Below, in pieces: positions 41,549 through 54,564 of a stretch of 64,000 nucleotides of DNA. The stretch is taken from positions 1-64,000 of the forward strand of contig NZ_PRDB01000020.1 of assembly GCF_002925905.1 (NCBI RefSeq), written 5' to 3'. Below the pieces are notes generated by a model that was not told the DNA's origin, did not search any database, and saw only the letters and a program-made list of their open reading frames with translations. This stretch comes from Klebsiella michiganensis. Lineage in GTDB: Bacteria; Pseudomonadota; Gammaproteobacteria; Enterobacterales; Enterobacteriaceae. Numbering within the stretch: the stretch's first letter is position 1; every line of letters starts with the position of its first letter. The position numbers were made by a program, and so were the translations under genes.

Positions 41549-42340
41549 ATGACTCAAATCGAACGCCTGCTCGGCATTATGCGGCGTCTGCGCGATCCGG
41601 AAAACGGCTGCCCGTGGGACAAAGAGCAGACCTTTGCCACCATCGCGCCGTATACCCTTGAAGAAACCTATGAAGTGCTCGACGCTATCGCCCGCGAAGA
41701 TTTTGACGATCTGCGCGGTGAGCTGGGCGACCTGTTGTTCCAGGTCGTCTTCTACGCTCAGATGGCGCAGGAAGAGGGGCGCTTTGATTTTAACGATATC
41801 TGCGCCGCCATCAGCGACAAGCTGGAGCGCCGTCATCCGCATATTTTCGGCGAGGCGAGCGCCGGTAGCAGCAGCGAAGTGCTGGCCCGCTGGGAACAGA
41901 TCAAAAGCGCTGAGCGAGCGGAAAAGTCCCAGCACTCCGCGCTGGACGACATCCCGCATAGCCTTCCGGCGCTGATGCGCGCGCATAAAATCCAGAAACG
42001 CTGCTCGGCGGTAGGCTTTGACTGGACCTCTCTGGGGCCGGTGCTGGATAAAGTGCACGAAGAAATAGATGAAGTGATGCACGAAGCGCAGCAGGCCGTG
42101 GTGGATGAAGCTAAACTGGAGGAGGAAGTGGGCGACCTGCTGTTTGCGACGGTCAATTTATCCCGCCATTTAGGGGTAAAAGCCGAAGTTGCGCTGCAAA
42201 AAGCCAACCTGAAGTTTGAGCGCAGGTTCCGCGAAGTTGAGCGGATTGTCGCCGCGCGCGGCCTGGAAATGACCGGCGTTGACCTCGATACCATGGAGCT
42301 GGTGTGGCAGGAAGTAAAACGCCAGGAAACTGATCTCTAA
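41549..42340 (+). CDS. mazG: Nucleoside triphosphate pyrophosphohydrolase MazG
   Basis: 263 residues, same length as E. coli; hydrolyses NTPs to NMP plus pyrophosphate. Two MazG repeats, with metal-binding acidic motifs EETYEVLDAI near residue 35 and EEIDEVMHEAQ near residue 172. Directly after relA, with no toxin-antitoxin genes between. Confidence 0.95.
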   Translation: MTQIERLLGIMRRLRDPENGCPWDKEQTFATIAPYTLEETYEVLDAIAREDFDDLRGELGDLLFQVVFYAQMAQEEGRFDFNDICAAISDKLERRHPHIFGEASAGSSSEVLARWEQIKSAERAEKSQHSALDDIPHSLPALMRAHKIQKRCSAVGFDWTSLGPVLDKVHEEIDEVMHEAQQAVVDEAKLEEEVGDLLFATVNLSRHLGVKAEVALQKANLKFERRFREVERIVAARGLEMTGVDLDTMELVWQEVKRQETDL

Positions 42341-42352
42341 AGAGTTTTCGTG

Positions 42353-42405
42353 ATCAAGCGCTATTTGTGTGATTTTTTAAATAACAAGCGCTTGATTTAC
42401 GTCAA
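42353..42405. promoter_or_regulatory. 10-bp inverted repeat with overlapping FNR-like box upstream of pyrG
   Basis: ATCAAGCGCT (42353-42362) and AGCGCTTGAT (42387-42396) are exact complements 24 bases apart. The right arm runs into TTGATTTACGTCAA (42392-42405), 9 of 10 to the FNR consensus TTGAT-N4-ATCAA. It could be the mazG transcript end, an operator, or both; no T tract follows. Confidence 0.35.
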
Positions 42406-42552
42406 AAACATTTCGCCAAAAGCGGCTATTTTCTCACTCCCTGCGTTTGTGTGGGCCTGATGAAAAGGAGGGATAATGAAAGTTTGTGGCGTCAGTCATG
42501 ATCGGGTATACTGCTTTCCCGTCCTGGTTATTCCATCGTCTTTTAAACCTAA

Positions 42553-45584
<3,032 letters not shown>

Positions 45585-45602
45585 GCCTGTCTTAATCTGA
45601 TA

Positions 45603-45635
45603 TGAAAAAGCCAGCCTTCGGGCTGGCTTTTTTTA
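45603..45635. terminator. Bidirectional terminator after eno
   Basis: AAAAAGCCAGCC-TTC-GGGCTGGCTTTTTTT; strong stem with A and T tracts on both sides, serving eno and the convergent SDR gene. Confidence 0.92.
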
Positions 45636-45650
45636 TACCTGCAAAAGCGG

Positions 45651-46760
45651 CTACTTAAAATCTACCGCCATTTGCTGCGGGATAGAAAGCCCGCGCGTGG
45701 TCTGTACGCAGCGGTCAATGTAATCGGTAAAGCGCGGCGGTTTTGGCATACCCATGCTGAGCAGCTTGTCGTTGCTGAATCGTACGTTAAGCGTGGCGAA
45801 GGCGCCGTATAGGCGCATGGCTTTTAGCATCAGCCGTTCGTTGCAGGGGCCAAAAATAGCCTTCAGCTCACGGCGCATTTTGACCAGCGTTTCATAGCTG
45901 ACCTGCGCGTATTTATCGCCGACCGGCGCCTGCTCGAGGGCGGAGGCCATCGCGTTATCGATATCCGCAAACCTTACGCTGTTTTCCTCTCCCGCGGAAA
46001 TATGCACCACCTCTCCGCGCGCCAGCGGGCTGGTAAGCAGCATCAGCAGCGCATCGGCGCAGTAATCGACGGGGATTACATCGATGCGGTCTTCCATCGA
46101 ACACATAAATTTTTGCAGCATCAGCCCCATGCTGAACACCCAGAAGATGCTGCTGGAGGGCTGACAGCCGTGATGAGTGTGGCCAACAACAATAGAGGGA
46201 CGGGCGATCGCCAGCGGTAGCGTTGGGCACTCCTGCCGCATGAGACGCTCAATTGTTGATTTAGAGTGGGTGTACTCGACCAGATGCTCGGCGCGTTCAC
46301 GAAACGCCGTGCTTTCCGCTACCAGCGAATCGGGGTCTGGCGAGCAGGACATCGCGGTGCCCACGTGCAGAAAGCGCTCAAGGCCGCCGACCTGAGCCAT
46401 CCGCCGGGCAAACTGCAGCGTGCCTTCGACGTTGACCTTCCAGATAAGCGGATTATTACCAAATGAGGCGACGGCGGCGCAGTTGAGCACGTGGGTAACC
46501 TGATTCAGGCGCGGGTCGTCGAGAAAGGGCTGCGGATTGGCCAGATCCCCCAGCAGAATGTTGCCGGGCGTCAGGGCCGTTAATCTCTCTTCGCTAATAT
46601 TGAATTTTCGCAGGTTTTCCTTTACCCGTTCTACGGCAGCTACACTATTATCTGCACGAACTAACAGTAATAGATTAGGCGCATTCTTTTTATTCAGAAT
46701 GCTTTCTAACACTGCTCCACCGAGAAAACCGGTCGCGCCAGTAATTAATAATGTATTCAT
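45651..46760 (-). CDS. Extended SDR / thioester-reductase-like oxidoreductase
   Basis: 369 residues with an N-terminal NAD(P) motif TGATGFLGGAVLESIL and the catalytic YxxxK in YTHSKSTIERLM near residue 163. The fold class is the extended SDR group that includes fatty-acyl reductases and carboxylic-acid-reductase terminal domains (NAD_binding_4). No synthetase or carrier domain is attached or nearby, so the substrate is unknown. It stands alone between eno and queE; the upstream region is long and AT-rich. Possibly horizontally acquired. Confidence 0.82.
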   Translation of the reverse strand: MNTLLITGATGFLGGAVLESILNKKNAPNLLLLVRADNSVAAVERVKENLRKFNISEERLTALTPGNILLGDLANPQPFLDDPRLNQVTHVLNCAAVASFGNNPLIWKVNVEGTLQFARRMAQVGGLERFLHVGTAMSCSPDPDSLVAESTAFRERAEHLVEYTHSKSTIERLMRQECPTLPLAIARPSIVVGHTHHGCQPSSSIFWVFSMGLMLQKFMCSMEDRIDVIPVDYCADALLMLLTSPLARGEVVHISAGEENSVRFADIDNAMASALEQAPVGDKYAQVSYETLVKMRRELKAIFGPCNERLMLKAMRLYGAFATLNVRFSNDKLLSMGMPKPPRFTDYIDRCVQTTRGLSIPQQMAVDFK

Positions 46761-47220
46761 GAATGCAGTCTCATTATGGTTGGTTGACTGGATTCTAGGC
46801 GCGGAAAATTAAACGGATATTAAATGGAAAATGAACATAAGGTGCGGTTTATTAAGGTTATTTTAAGATAATTTAGCGTCGTGGATCGAATTTGACCCTA
46901 AGCTATGACAATAAATTCATTATTTCGTGTATCCATTTGTACATCGTTGAAATTTATTATTTTTAAGTTTGTTATTTTATTTTTGGCTTTCAAAATTATA
47001 CATGTTTTGTTACACCAAAAATTTTAGCCGTGCCGCTTAATAGTCGCCTGATGATTATCAGGCTAATTAAATCAGCCGGTGCGGGATAATGGAATCGGCC
47101 AGCTGCCGGAGGTTTATCATTAAGGTTTAGGTTCTACCCACCACGCGGCGCAGCGCGGGACAAGATCTGCGCGGGCAAATCTGCGATAATGCGCGCTCAC
47201 AACCCTAAGCAGAGATGATT
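46761..47220. other. 460-bp AT-rich intergenic region
   Basis: Divergent promoter region for the SDR gene and queE. It holds a small perfect hairpin GCCTGAT-gatt-ATCAGGC at 47046-47063. No gene or known motif is supported; the AT content stands out against both flanks. Confidence 0.5.
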
Positions 47221-47892
47221 ATGCAGTACCCGATTAACGAGATGTTCCAGACCTTGCAAGGCGAAGGTTACTTCACCGGCGTTCCCGCCATTTTTATTCG
47301 TTTACAGGGATGCCCGGTTGGTTGCGCCTGGTGCGATACCAAACATACCTGGGATAAGCTTGCCGATCGGGAAGTGTCGCTGTTCAGCATTCTGGCAAAA
47401 ACCAAAGAGAGCGATAAATGGGGCCCGGCGAGCAGCGAAGATCTGCTGGCTATCATCGGGCGTCAGGGCTGGACGGCCCGCCACGTGGTCATTACCGGCG
47501 GCGAGCCCTGCATTCATGATTTAACGCCGTTAACCTCTTTACTGGAGCAAAACGGATTTAGCTGCCAGATTGAAACCAGCGGCACCCATGAAGTGCGCTG
47601 CACGCCGCATACCTGGGTGACGGTGTCGCCAAAGGTGAACATGCGCGGCGGCTATGACGTACTCTCTCAGGCGCTACAGCGGGCTGATGAAATTAAACAT
47701 CCGGTTGGACGCGTGCGCGATATCGAAGCGCTGGATGAGCTGCTGGCAACGCTGGCCGATGAAAAGCCGCGTATTATCGCGCTTCAGCCGATTAGCCAGA
47801 AAGATGACGCGACGCGCCTGTGCATCGAAACCTGTATCGCCCGCAACTGGCGCTTATCGATGCAGACGCACAAGTACCTCAATATCGCGTGA
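47221..47892 (+). CDS. queE: 7-carboxy-7-deazaguanine synthase QueE
   Basis: Radical-SAM enzyme converting 6-carboxytetrahydropterin to 7-carboxy-7-deazaguanine in queuosine synthesis. The ATG at 47221 (MQYPINEMFQTLQGEG) gives 223 residues, matching E. coli; an ATG two codons upstream is in frame. The cluster motif is CPVGCAWC near residues 31-38 and the SAM site VVITGGEPC. Convergent with queD. Confidence 0.96.
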   Translation: MQYPINEMFQTLQGEGYFTGVPAIFIRLQGCPVGCAWCDTKHTWDKLADREVSLFSILAKTKESDKWGPASSEDLLAIIGRQGWTARHVVITGGEPCIHDLTPLTSLLEQNGFSCQIETSGTHEVRCTPHTWVTVSPKVNMRGGYDVLSQALQRADEIKHPVGRVRDIEALDELLATLADEKPRIIALQPISQKDDATRLCIETCIARNWRLSMQTHKYLNIA

Positions 47893-47898
47893 TATAAA

Positions 47899-47932
47899 AA
47901 ACCCTGATAGCGCAGGGCTATCAGGGTCTTAT
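47899..47932. terminator. Bidirectional terminator between queE and queD
   Basis: CCCTGATAGC (47902-47911) pairs with GCTATCAGGG (47917-47926), with an A run on the left and TCTTATT on the right. Confidence 0.85.
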
Positions 47933-47948
47933 TCAGCTAAAGGCACTA

Positions 47949-48311
47949 TCACTCGCCGCGATAGACGCAGCCCGCGGTGCAGGTTTCTTTGATCATCACC
48001 GCGCTCAGCAGCGGTACCCGCGGTTTCATCTGCTCCCAGATCCATTTTGCCAGCACTTCGCTGGTCGGATTGGACAGCCCGGGAATATCGTTTAGGTAGT
48101 AATGGTCGAGGCGATCGTAGATGGGTTTAAACGCGGCCTTCAGCTCGGCAAAATCCATGATCCACCCGGTATGGGGATCGACTTCACCGGTAATCTCCAG
48201 GCGCACCATAAAAGAGTGGCCGTGCAGGCGACCGCACTTATGACCTTCCGGCACGTGCGGCAGGTGGTGAGCGGCTTCAAAGGTGAAATCTTTAAACAGC
48301 GTGGTGGACAT
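47949..48311 (-). CDS. queD: 6-carboxytetrahydropterin synthase QueD
   Basis: Converts 7,8-dihydroneopterin triphosphate to 6-carboxytetrahydropterin, the substrate of QueE. 120 residues. Zinc histidines are visible in [23 protein letters not shown], with the catalytic cysteine in KCGRLHGH; the C-terminal [13 protein letters not shown] is also characteristic. Gene lies between queE and cysJ as in relatives. Confidence 0.96.
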   Translation of the reverse strand: MSTTLFKDFTFEAAHHLPHVPEGHKCGRLHGHSFMVRLEITGEVDPHTGWIMDFAELKAAFKPIYDRLDHYYLNDIPGLSNPTSEVLAKWIWEQMKPRVPLLSAVMIKETCTAGCVYRGE

Positions 48312-48741
48312 CTTTTCTTCTCAATATGGCAAAAAACCGCCGTAGGGTACCGGAAAGCACATTTTTTCGCATTAACTAAAACGGCCCTGAGCGGAAAATA
48401 GCCACATTCATCCAGCCTGTTCAAATTAATTGCCTATATTTCATGGGCTTATTTAATCGATTTTGTTGTTAATAACTATAACTAAAACAGGTTAGTCCAT
48501 TTGGTTATTTGTTATTTCCATCCTTTATTTAGTTGTTACTATTTGCACCGTTAACCTACTCACTCGTCATACTTCGAGCCGCATGTGCGTTGGCAATAAC
48601 TCGGCCCAGCCTTGGGCTTTGCCCTGATGGGCGCTGTGTCGCTGCCTGCAACTCGAATTATTTAGAGTAAATACATTATCTTCTGTTTATCACGCTGACA
48701 GGGCGTGAATCACAGCTTTGCTTACTGGAACATAACAACGC
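48312..48741. other. queD-cysJ intergenic region with ERIC-like palindromic element
   Basis: The first half is AT-rich and probably contains the queD promoter and CysB-binding sequence for cysJIH, though no site can be assigned with confidence. An ERIC-like element occupies 48568-48667. No gene is supported. Confidence 0.6.
48568..48667. repeat. ERIC-like palindromic repeat
   Basis: About 100 bp starting ATACTTCGAGCCGCATGTGC and ending CCTGCAACTCGAATTATTTA. Both ends match ERIC element termini, while the core (CGGCCCAGCCTTGGGCTTTG) differs from the canonical ERIC core. It lies 75 bases upstream of cysJ. Confidence 0.6.
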
Positions 48742-50541
48742 ATGACGACACAGGCCCCACCTTCCAATTTGCTACCGCTGAGTCCGGAGCAAATGGCGCG
48801 CCTTCAGGCGGCCACGACTGACTTCACGCCCACCCAGCTGGCCTGGGTTTCCGGCTATTTTTGGGGGGTGCTGAACCAGCAGCCCGGCGCGGCGGTTGTT
48901 GCGCCAGCCCAGGCGGCTGAAGTACCGTCCATTACCCTGATTTCGGCATCGCAAACCGGCAACGCCCGCCGCGTCGCTGAAGCGCTGCGCGACGATCTGC
49001 AGGCCGCGCAGCTGAACGTGAAGCTGGTCAACGCAGGCGACTATAAATTCAAACAAATTGCCTCCGAAAAGCTGCTGGTCGTGGTGACGTCAACGCAGGG
49101 GGAAGGTGAGCCGCCGGAAGAAGCCGTCGCGCTGCATAAATTCCTGTTTTCGAAGAAAGCGCCGAAGCTGACCGATACCGCATTTGCCGTGTTTGGCCTC
49201 GGCGATACCTCCTATGAATTCTTCTGCCAGTCCGGCAAAGATTTTGATAATAAGCTGGCCGAACTGGGCGGCGAACGCCTGCTCGACCGGGTTGATGCTG
49301 ATGTAGAGTATCAGGCCGCCGCCGCCGAATGGCGCGCTCGGGTGGTTGAGGCGCTGAAAGCGCGCGCCCCTGCCGCCGTCCCGTCTCAGCTGATTGCCAG
49401 CGGATCGGTGAACGAGATCCACACCAGCCCCTATACCAAAGAAGCGCCGCTGACCGCGACGCTGGCGGTGAATCAAAAAATTACCGGTCGCGATTCTGAA
49501 AAAGATGTGCGCCATATTGAAATCGACCTCGGCGACTCCGGCCTGCGCTATCAGCCGGGCGATGCGCTGGGCGTCTGGTACCAGAACGATCCGGCTCTGG
49601 TGAAAGAGCTGGTAGAGCTGCTGTGGCTGACGGGCGAGGAGCCGGTCACGGTTGACGGCAAAACGCTGCCGCTCGCCGAAGCGCTGGAGTGGCACTTTGA
49701 GCTGACGGTCAACACCGGTAACATCGTGGAAAATTATGCCACCTTAACCCGCAGCGAATCCCTGCTGCCGCTGGTGGGCGATAAGGCACAGCTCCAGCAT
49801 TACGCCGCGACCACGCCGATTGTCGATATGGTGCGTTTCTCCCCGGCGCAGCTGGATGCACAGGCGCTGGTCGACCTGCTGCGCCCGCTGACCCCGCGAC
49901 TGTACTCGATCGCTTCTTCGCAGGCGGAAGTGGAAAGCGAAGTCCACGTCACCGTTGGCGTGGTGCGTTATGACATCGAAGGCCGCGCCCGGGCCGGCGG
50001 CGCTTCCAGCTTCCTGGCTGACCGCGTCGAAGAAGATGGCGAAGTGCGCATCTTCATCGAGCATAACGATAACTTCCGTCTGCCTGCCAACCCGCAGACG
50101 CCGGTGATCATGATTGGCCCCGGCACCGGCATCGCGCCGTTCCGCGCTTTTATGCAGCAGCGCGCGGCGGAAGGCGCGGAAGGGAAGAACTGGCTGTTCT
50201 TCGGCAACCCGCACTTTACCGAAGATTTCCTTTATCAGGTGGAGTGGCAAAGCTACGTCAAAGAAGGCGTGCTGAGCCGCATCGACCTGGCCTGGTCCCG
50301 CGATCAACAACAAAAAGTCTACGTTCAGGACAAGCTGCGCGAGCAGGGGGCCGAACTGTGGCGCTGGATTAACGACGGCGCCCATATTTATGTCTGCGGC
50401 GATGCCAATCGTATGGCAAAAGACGTTGAGCAGACGTTGCTGGAAGTGATTGCCGAATACGGCGCGATGGACGCCGAAGCGGCGGACGAATTTTTAAGTG
50501 AGCTGCGCGTTGAGCGCCGTTATCAGCGAGATGTCTACTAA
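48742..50541 (+). CDS. cysJ: Sulfite reductase flavoprotein subunit CysJ
   Basis: 599-residue alpha subunit that passes electrons from NADPH through FAD and FMN to CysI. Flavodoxin domain (~60-200, [15 protein letters not shown]), FAD domain ([19 protein letters not shown]) and NADPH domain ([17 protein letters not shown]; terminal [10 protein letters not shown]). Its stop overlaps the cysI start (TAATG). Expected to be activated by CysB with N-acetylserine. Confidence 0.97.
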   Translation: MTTQAPPSNLLPLSPEQMARLQAATTDFTPTQLAWVSGYFWGVLNQQPGAAVVAPAQAAEVPSITLISASQTGNARRVAEALRDDLQAAQLNVKLVNAGDYKFKQIASEKLLVVVTSTQGEGEPPEEAVALHKFLFSKKAPKLTDTAFAVFGLGDTSYEFFCQSGKDFDNKLAELGGERLLDRVDADVEYQAAAAEWRARVVEALKARAPAAVPSQLIASGSVNEIHTSPYTKEAPLTATLAVNQKITGRDSEKDVRHIEIDLGDSGLRYQPGDALGVWYQNDPALVKELVELLWLTGEEPVTVDGKTLPLAEALEWHFELTVNTGNIVENYATLTRSESLLPLVGDKAQLQHYAATTPIVDMVRFSPAQLDAQALVDLLRPLTPRLYSIASSQAEVESEVHVTVGVVRYDIEGRARAGGASSFLADRVEEDGEVRIFIEHNDNFRLPANPQTPVIMIGPGTGIAPFRAFMQQRAAEGAEGKNWLFFGNPHFTEDFLYQVEWQSYVKEGVLSRIDLAWSRDQQQKVYVQDKLREQGAELWRWINDGAHIYVCGDANRMAKDVEQTLLEVIAEYGAMDAEAADEFLSELRVERRYQRDVY

Positions 50542-52253
50542 TGAGCGAAAAACATCCAGGCCCGCTGGTGGTCGAAGGTAAACTGACTGACGCCGAGCGC
50601 ATGAAGCTCGAAAGCAACTACCTGCGCGGCACCATTGCGGAAGATTTGAACGACGGCCTGACCGGCGGTTTTAAAGGCGATAACTTTCTGCTGATCCGTT
50701 TTCACGGTATGTACCAGCAGGATGACCGCGATATCCGCGCCGAGCGCGCGGCGCAGAAGCTGGAGCCGCGTCACGCAATGCTGCTGCGCTGCCGCCTGCC
50801 GGGCGGGGTGATCACCACCAAACAGTGGCAGGCGATCGATAAATTCGCCGCCGATAACACCATCTACGGCAGTATCCGTCTGACCAACCGTCAGACCTTC
50901 CAGTTCCACGGCATTCTGAAGAAGAACGTCAAGCCGGTGCACCAGATGCTGCATTCGGTCGGGCTGGACGCGTTGGCCACCGCCAACGATATGAACCGTA
51001 ACGTGCTGTGTACCTCTAACCCGTACGAGTCCCAGCTGCATACTGAAGCCTACGAATGGGCGAAGAAGATCTCCGAGCACCTGCTGCCGCGCACGCGCGC
51101 CTACGCCGAGATCTGGCTGGATCAGAAGAAAGTCGCCACCACCGATGAAGAGCCGATCCTCGGTCAGACCTATCTGCCGCGTAAGTTCAAAACGACCGTA
51201 GTGATCCCGCCGCAGAACGATATCGATCTGCACGCGAACGATATGAACTTCGTGGCCATCGCTGAAAACGGCAAGCTGGTCGGTTTCAACCTGCTGGTCG
51301 GCGGCGGTTTATCGATTGAGCACGGCAATAAGAAAACCTACGCCCGTACGGCGAGCGAGTTTGGCTATCTGCCGCTGGAGCACACTCTGGCGGTGGCGGA
51401 AGCGGTGGTCACGACCCAGCGCGACTGGGGTAACCGTACCGATCGTAAAAATGCGAAAACCAAATACACCCTCGAACGCGTTGGCGTTGAGACCTTTAAG
51501 GCGGAAGTGGAACGTCGGGCGGGCATCAAGTTTGAGCCGATCCGTCCGTACGAATTCACCGGCCGCGGCGATCGTATCGGCTGGGTGAAGGGTATCGACA
51601 ATAACTGGCATCTGACGCTGTTTATTGAAAATGGTCGTATCCTTGATTATCCGGGTCGTCCGCTGAAAACCGGCCTGCTGAAGATTGCGAAGATCCACAA
51701 AGGCGAATTCCGCATTACGGCGAACCAGAACCTGATTATTGCCAGCGTACCGGAAGATCAGAAGGCGAAGATCGAGAAGCTGGCCCGCGATCACGGCCTG
51801 ATGAACGCCGTCACGCCGCAGCGCGAAAACTCTATGGCCTGCGTGTCGTTCCCGACCTGCCCGCTGGCGATGGCGGAAGCCGAGCGTTTCCTCCCGTCGT
51901 TTATCGATAAAGTCGAGGCGGTGATGAGCAAACATGGCGTTGGCGACGAGCATATCGTTACCCGCGTTACCGGCTGCCCGAACGGCTGCGGCCGCGCGAT
52001 GCTGGCGGAAGTGGGGCTGGTCGGTAAAGCGCCGGGCCGCTATAACCTGCACCTTGGCGGCAACCGCAGCGGGACGCGTATTCCGCGTATGTATCGGGAA
52101 AATATTACCGAGTCGGAAATTCTCGATTCGATCGACGAACTGGTAGGGCGCTGGGCGAAAGAGCGTGAAGCGGGTGAAGGCTTCGGCGACTTTACGGTGC
52201 GTGCGGGCATCATTCGCCCGGTGCTCGACCCAGCCCGTGATTTCTGGGAATAA
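50541..52253 (+). CDS. cysI: Sulfite reductase hemoprotein subunit CysI
   Basis: 570-residue beta subunit reducing sulfite to sulfide with siroheme and a 4Fe-4S cluster. Cluster cysteines are in [13 protein letters not shown] (~434, 440) and [10 protein letters not shown] (~479, 483). Coupled to cysJ by a one-base overlap; a REP-like stretch separates it from cysH. Confidence 0.98.
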   Translation: MSEKHPGPLVVEGKLTDAERMKLESNYLRGTIAEDLNDGLTGGFKGDNFLLIRFHGMYQQDDRDIRAERAAQKLEPRHAMLLRCRLPGGVITTKQWQAIDKFAADNTIYGSIRLTNRQTFQFHGILKKNVKPVHQMLHSVGLDALATANDMNRNVLCTSNPYESQLHTEAYEWAKKISEHLLPRTRAYAEIWLDQKKVATTDEEPILGQTYLPRKFKTTVVIPPQNDIDLHANDMNFVAIAENGKLVGFNLLVGGGLSIEHGNKKTYARTASEFGYLPLEHTLAVAEAVVTTQRDWGNRTDRKNAKTKYTLERVGVETFKAEVERRAGIKFEPIRPYEFTGRGDRIGWVKGIDNNWHLTLFIENGRILDYPGRPLKTGLLKIAKIHKGEFRITANQNLIIASVPEDQKAKIEKLARDHGLMNAVTPQRENSMACVSFPTCPLAMAEAERFLPSFIDKVEAVMSKHGVGDEHIVTRVTGCPNGCGRAMLAEVGLVGKAPGRYNLHLGGNRSGTRIPRMYRENITESEILDSIDELVGRWAKEREAGEGFGDFTVRAGIIRPVLDPARDFWE

Positions 52254-52257
52254 CATC

Positions 52258-52333
52258 CAGGTGCCCGGTGGCGAGCAGCGATCCGGGCCTGTGGGTTTTG
52301 TAGGCCGGGCAAATGCAGTACCGCCCGGCGAAA
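52258..52333. repeat. REP-like sequence between cysI and cysH
   Basis: GTAGGCCGGGCAAATGCAGTA followed by CCGCCCGGC forms a stem related to REP elements, inside the cysJIH operon. Confidence 0.5.
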
Positions 52334-52351
52334 CAGGCAAGCGAGGTTCTT

Positions 52352-53086
52352 ATGTCCGTACTCGATCTAAACGCGCTGAACGCATTACCGAAGGTCGATC
52401 GTGTTTTGCAGCTGGCGGAAACCAATAGCCAACTGGAAAAGCTGAGCGCGGAAGCGCGCGTCGCGTGGGCGCTGGAAAACCTGCCGGGCGAATATGTGCT
52501 CTCTTCGAGCTTTGGTATTCAGGCGGCGGTGAGCCTGCATCTGGTCAATCAGGTGCGCCCGGATATTCCGGTCATTCTGACCGATACCGGCTATCTGTTC
52601 CCGGAAACCTACCAGTTTATCGACGAGTTAACGGACAAACTCAATCTGAACCTGAAGATCTATCGGGCGAAGGAGAGCGCCGCCTGGCAGGAGGCGCGCT
52701 ACGGTAAGCTGTGGGAGCAGGGCGTTGAGGGTATTGAAAAGTACAATGATATTAACAAGGTCGAGCCGATGAACCGGGCGCTGGAAGAGCTGAATGCGCA
52801 AACCTGGTTTGCGGGCCTGCGCCGCGAGCAGTCCGGCAGCCGCGCCCACCTGCCGGTGCTGGCGATCCAGCGCGGCGTGTTTAAGGTGCTGCCGATCATC
52901 GACTGGGATAATCGTACCGTCTATCAGTATCTGCAAAAGCACGGCCTGAAGTATCACCCGCTGTGGGATCAGGGCTATTTGTCGGTGGGGGATACCCACA
53001 CCACCCGGAAATGGGAGCCGGGGATGGCGGAGGAAGAAACGCGCTTCTTTGGCCTGAAAAGAGAGTGCGGGCTGCACGAAGGCTAA
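52352..53086 (+). CDS. cysH: PAPS reductase CysH
   Basis: Thioredoxin- or glutaredoxin-dependent reduction of PAPS to sulfite and PAP. The ATG at 52352 ([17 protein letters not shown]) gives 244 residues, the E. coli length; the frame opens 13 codons earlier in repeat sequence. PP-loop-like [12 protein letters not shown] and the C-terminal catalytic KRECGLHEG are intact. Last gene of cysJIH. Confidence 0.97.
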   Translation: MSVLDLNALNALPKVDRVLQLAETNSQLEKLSAEARVAWALENLPGEYVLSSSFGIQAAVSLHLVNQVRPDIPVILTDTGYLFPETYQFIDELTDKLNLNLKIYRAKESAAWQEARYGKLWEQGVEGIEKYNDINKVEPMNRALEELNAQTWFAGLRREQSGSRAHLPVLAIQRGVFKVLPIIDWDNRTVYQYLQKHGLKYHPLWDQGYLSVGDTHTTRKWEPGMAEEETRFFGLKRECGLHEG

Positions 53087-53109
53087 TGTAGCCCTGTGGG
53101 ATTTCCACA

Positions 53110-53341
53110 ACATCCGGCTAAAACAGCAGAACCCTTTTTTGACCTGGTAAGCCATATTGGCGACGATTTTACAGTAAAAAGGGTATCTGCTATCTAATTC
53201 TTCCGGCTTCAGCACACTGTTGTCATGGTGAAGCCTGGCGCTATGGTTATCTACCAGAATATAACCGCTGACTTGTCGCCGGGCCTCGTCCTTGTCTGCG
53301 TGGAAGGCTGAAAGATGGGCTGCCGGGATTTGCCTCGATTT
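53110..53341 (-). pseudogene. Possible IS3-family transposase C-terminal remnant
   Basis: On the minus strand the frame is open from a stop at 53344 to the end of the intergenic region. It reads ...FHADKDEARRQVSGYI..., then N...R.HH.......LKPEEL, which resembles the end of IS3-type DDE transposases (EA...V..YI...N..R.H..L..LSP.EF). There is no start, no upstream catalytic domain and no terminal repeats, so at most a decayed tail. Confidence 0.3.
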
Positions 53342-53526
53342 TCAGCCTCCCGGCGTCATGGATTTTTCTGCAACTACAAATCTGCTTTGACAAAATCTCC
53401 ATCGATCATGAACTATTATTCCTGGTCTTTTAAACTATACCCATTAAGAATATAAGTGATTTATGTTTAATTACGATATTATCTCATAATTATCCGTTGT
53501 GATTGAGGTTCTCATTTGTACCTGGC

Positions 53527-53556
53527 TTGACACAGGCCACAAATTGTATTTATATT
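53527..53556 (+). promoter_or_regulatory. Sigma-70-like promoter of the accessory operon
   Basis: TTGACA (53527-53532), 18-base spacer, TATATT (53551-53556). Predicted start near 53563, leaving a leader of about 140 bases before the ATG at 53704. Confidence 0.6.
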
Positions 53557-53703
53557 TTTGAGTCAGGGCGAATGCAGAAAGAATATATTTCGGATTTTCT
53601 CTCATCATTCGAATACCACAATATTTTCTGAACGCCTCGATTTCCCCGTTTTTACTGGCTGTTGCTGGGGAGTTTTTTCTTAAATAAAGCGCAAGGTAGC
53701 GTC

Positions 53704-54546
53704 ATGTCATTAGAAAAGGAAATAGTACCTAAAGGTGATTATCATTCTTCCCTGGAAGTTATAATCGAAAATAGTTACGCCACAAGTACCGGTAAGCTCG
53801 TTGTCTACCTCGAAGGCGGTCATTTCAATCGGCAATTTGGCGCAGACGAGTTTGCGCTTAACACGCTATCTGATGCCGTTGCTTTCGGAAAAAAACTTAT
53901 CAGTAAATATCAAAAAAATATCAAACTCGTTTACGGTATTCTGGTAGACGATCTCGGGATTGCCTGTTCTGAAGATAGCTGTACTCTCCCTCAACTCGAA
54001 AAGATATCAGAACCGCAAACGGCTGGAGAACTTCCTGAGGAAATTGAATTTTTTATCCAAAAAAATACTCTCATCAAACGCGATAAATTAATGGTTTTTT
54101 CCGAGCGAACCAGTAAAAATCGGTCCATCGAAAGTATAAAAAAGAAACTCAAGGACAATACGGAAGGATTATTGATTACTGAAAATGTATCTCATACTGA
54201 AATAAAGTTATCAGTCCCTGATGTCATTCCTTTTGTCTTAGCAAGAAAAAATGGTGACGTTTTTACTGCTAAATGTCCAGCTATCATTTTCCAACACTAT
54301 AAAGATATACTTTTCAAACTGAAACAGCGATTTACAGAAGCCCGTGACTTTGTGATCATCGACTGGTCTGATTTTTCAGATCACAATAAGGTGGTACAAG
54401 GCCGCACCGCATTAACTGTTATGCAAAAACCGCAAAATCATAATCTCACCATCGCTAATATATTTTTTGGCGATGATGAAGGCCACATCGCTAAAATGGA
54501 ATACAGTGCCGTATCGTCTATAAAAGCAGACCCTATGGTTGTCTAA
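53704..54546 (+). CDS. Unknown 280-residue protein, first gene of the desulfurase operon
   Basis: Not recognised. The ATG at 53704 follows AAGG at 53691-53694; an in-frame start at 53662 is less likely. The protein looks soluble, with alternating beta and charged helical stretches, no signal peptide or membrane segment. Cysteines are few: two close together in IACSEDSC near residue 83 and one in FTAKCPAIIF near 195, a layout that could carry sulfur but proves nothing. Codons and base composition are AT-rich compared with the cys genes on both sides. It ends 18 bases before the desulfurase ATG, so the two are very likely co-transcribed. A substrate or sulfur-acceptor role is inference only. 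Confidence 0.8.
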   Translation: MSLEKEIVPKGDYHSSLEVIIENSYATSTGKLVVYLEGGHFNRQFGADEFALNTLSDAVAFGKKLISKYQKNIKLVYGILVDDLGIACSEDSCTLPQLEKISEPQTAGELPEEIEFFIQKNTLIKRDKLMVFSERTSKNRSIESIKKKLKDNTEGLLITENVSHTEIKLSVPDVIPFVLARKNGDVFTAKCPAIIFQHYKDILFKLKQRFTEARDFVIIDWSDFSDHNKVVQGRTALTVMQKPQNHNLTIANIFFGDDEGHIAKMEYSAVSSIKADPMVV

Positions 54547-54564
54547 CAGGAAGTGGATATAAAC

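Larger units (their letters stand above)
53087..53703. other. 617-bp junction between cysH and the accessory operon
   Basis: GC content falls sharply around 53.35 kb. The left part holds a possible transposase remnant on the minus strand (53110-53341); the right part holds a sigma-70-like promoter (53527-53556) and an AT-rich leader. No CRISPR repeats, leader or cas fragment are seen. Confidence 0.55.
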
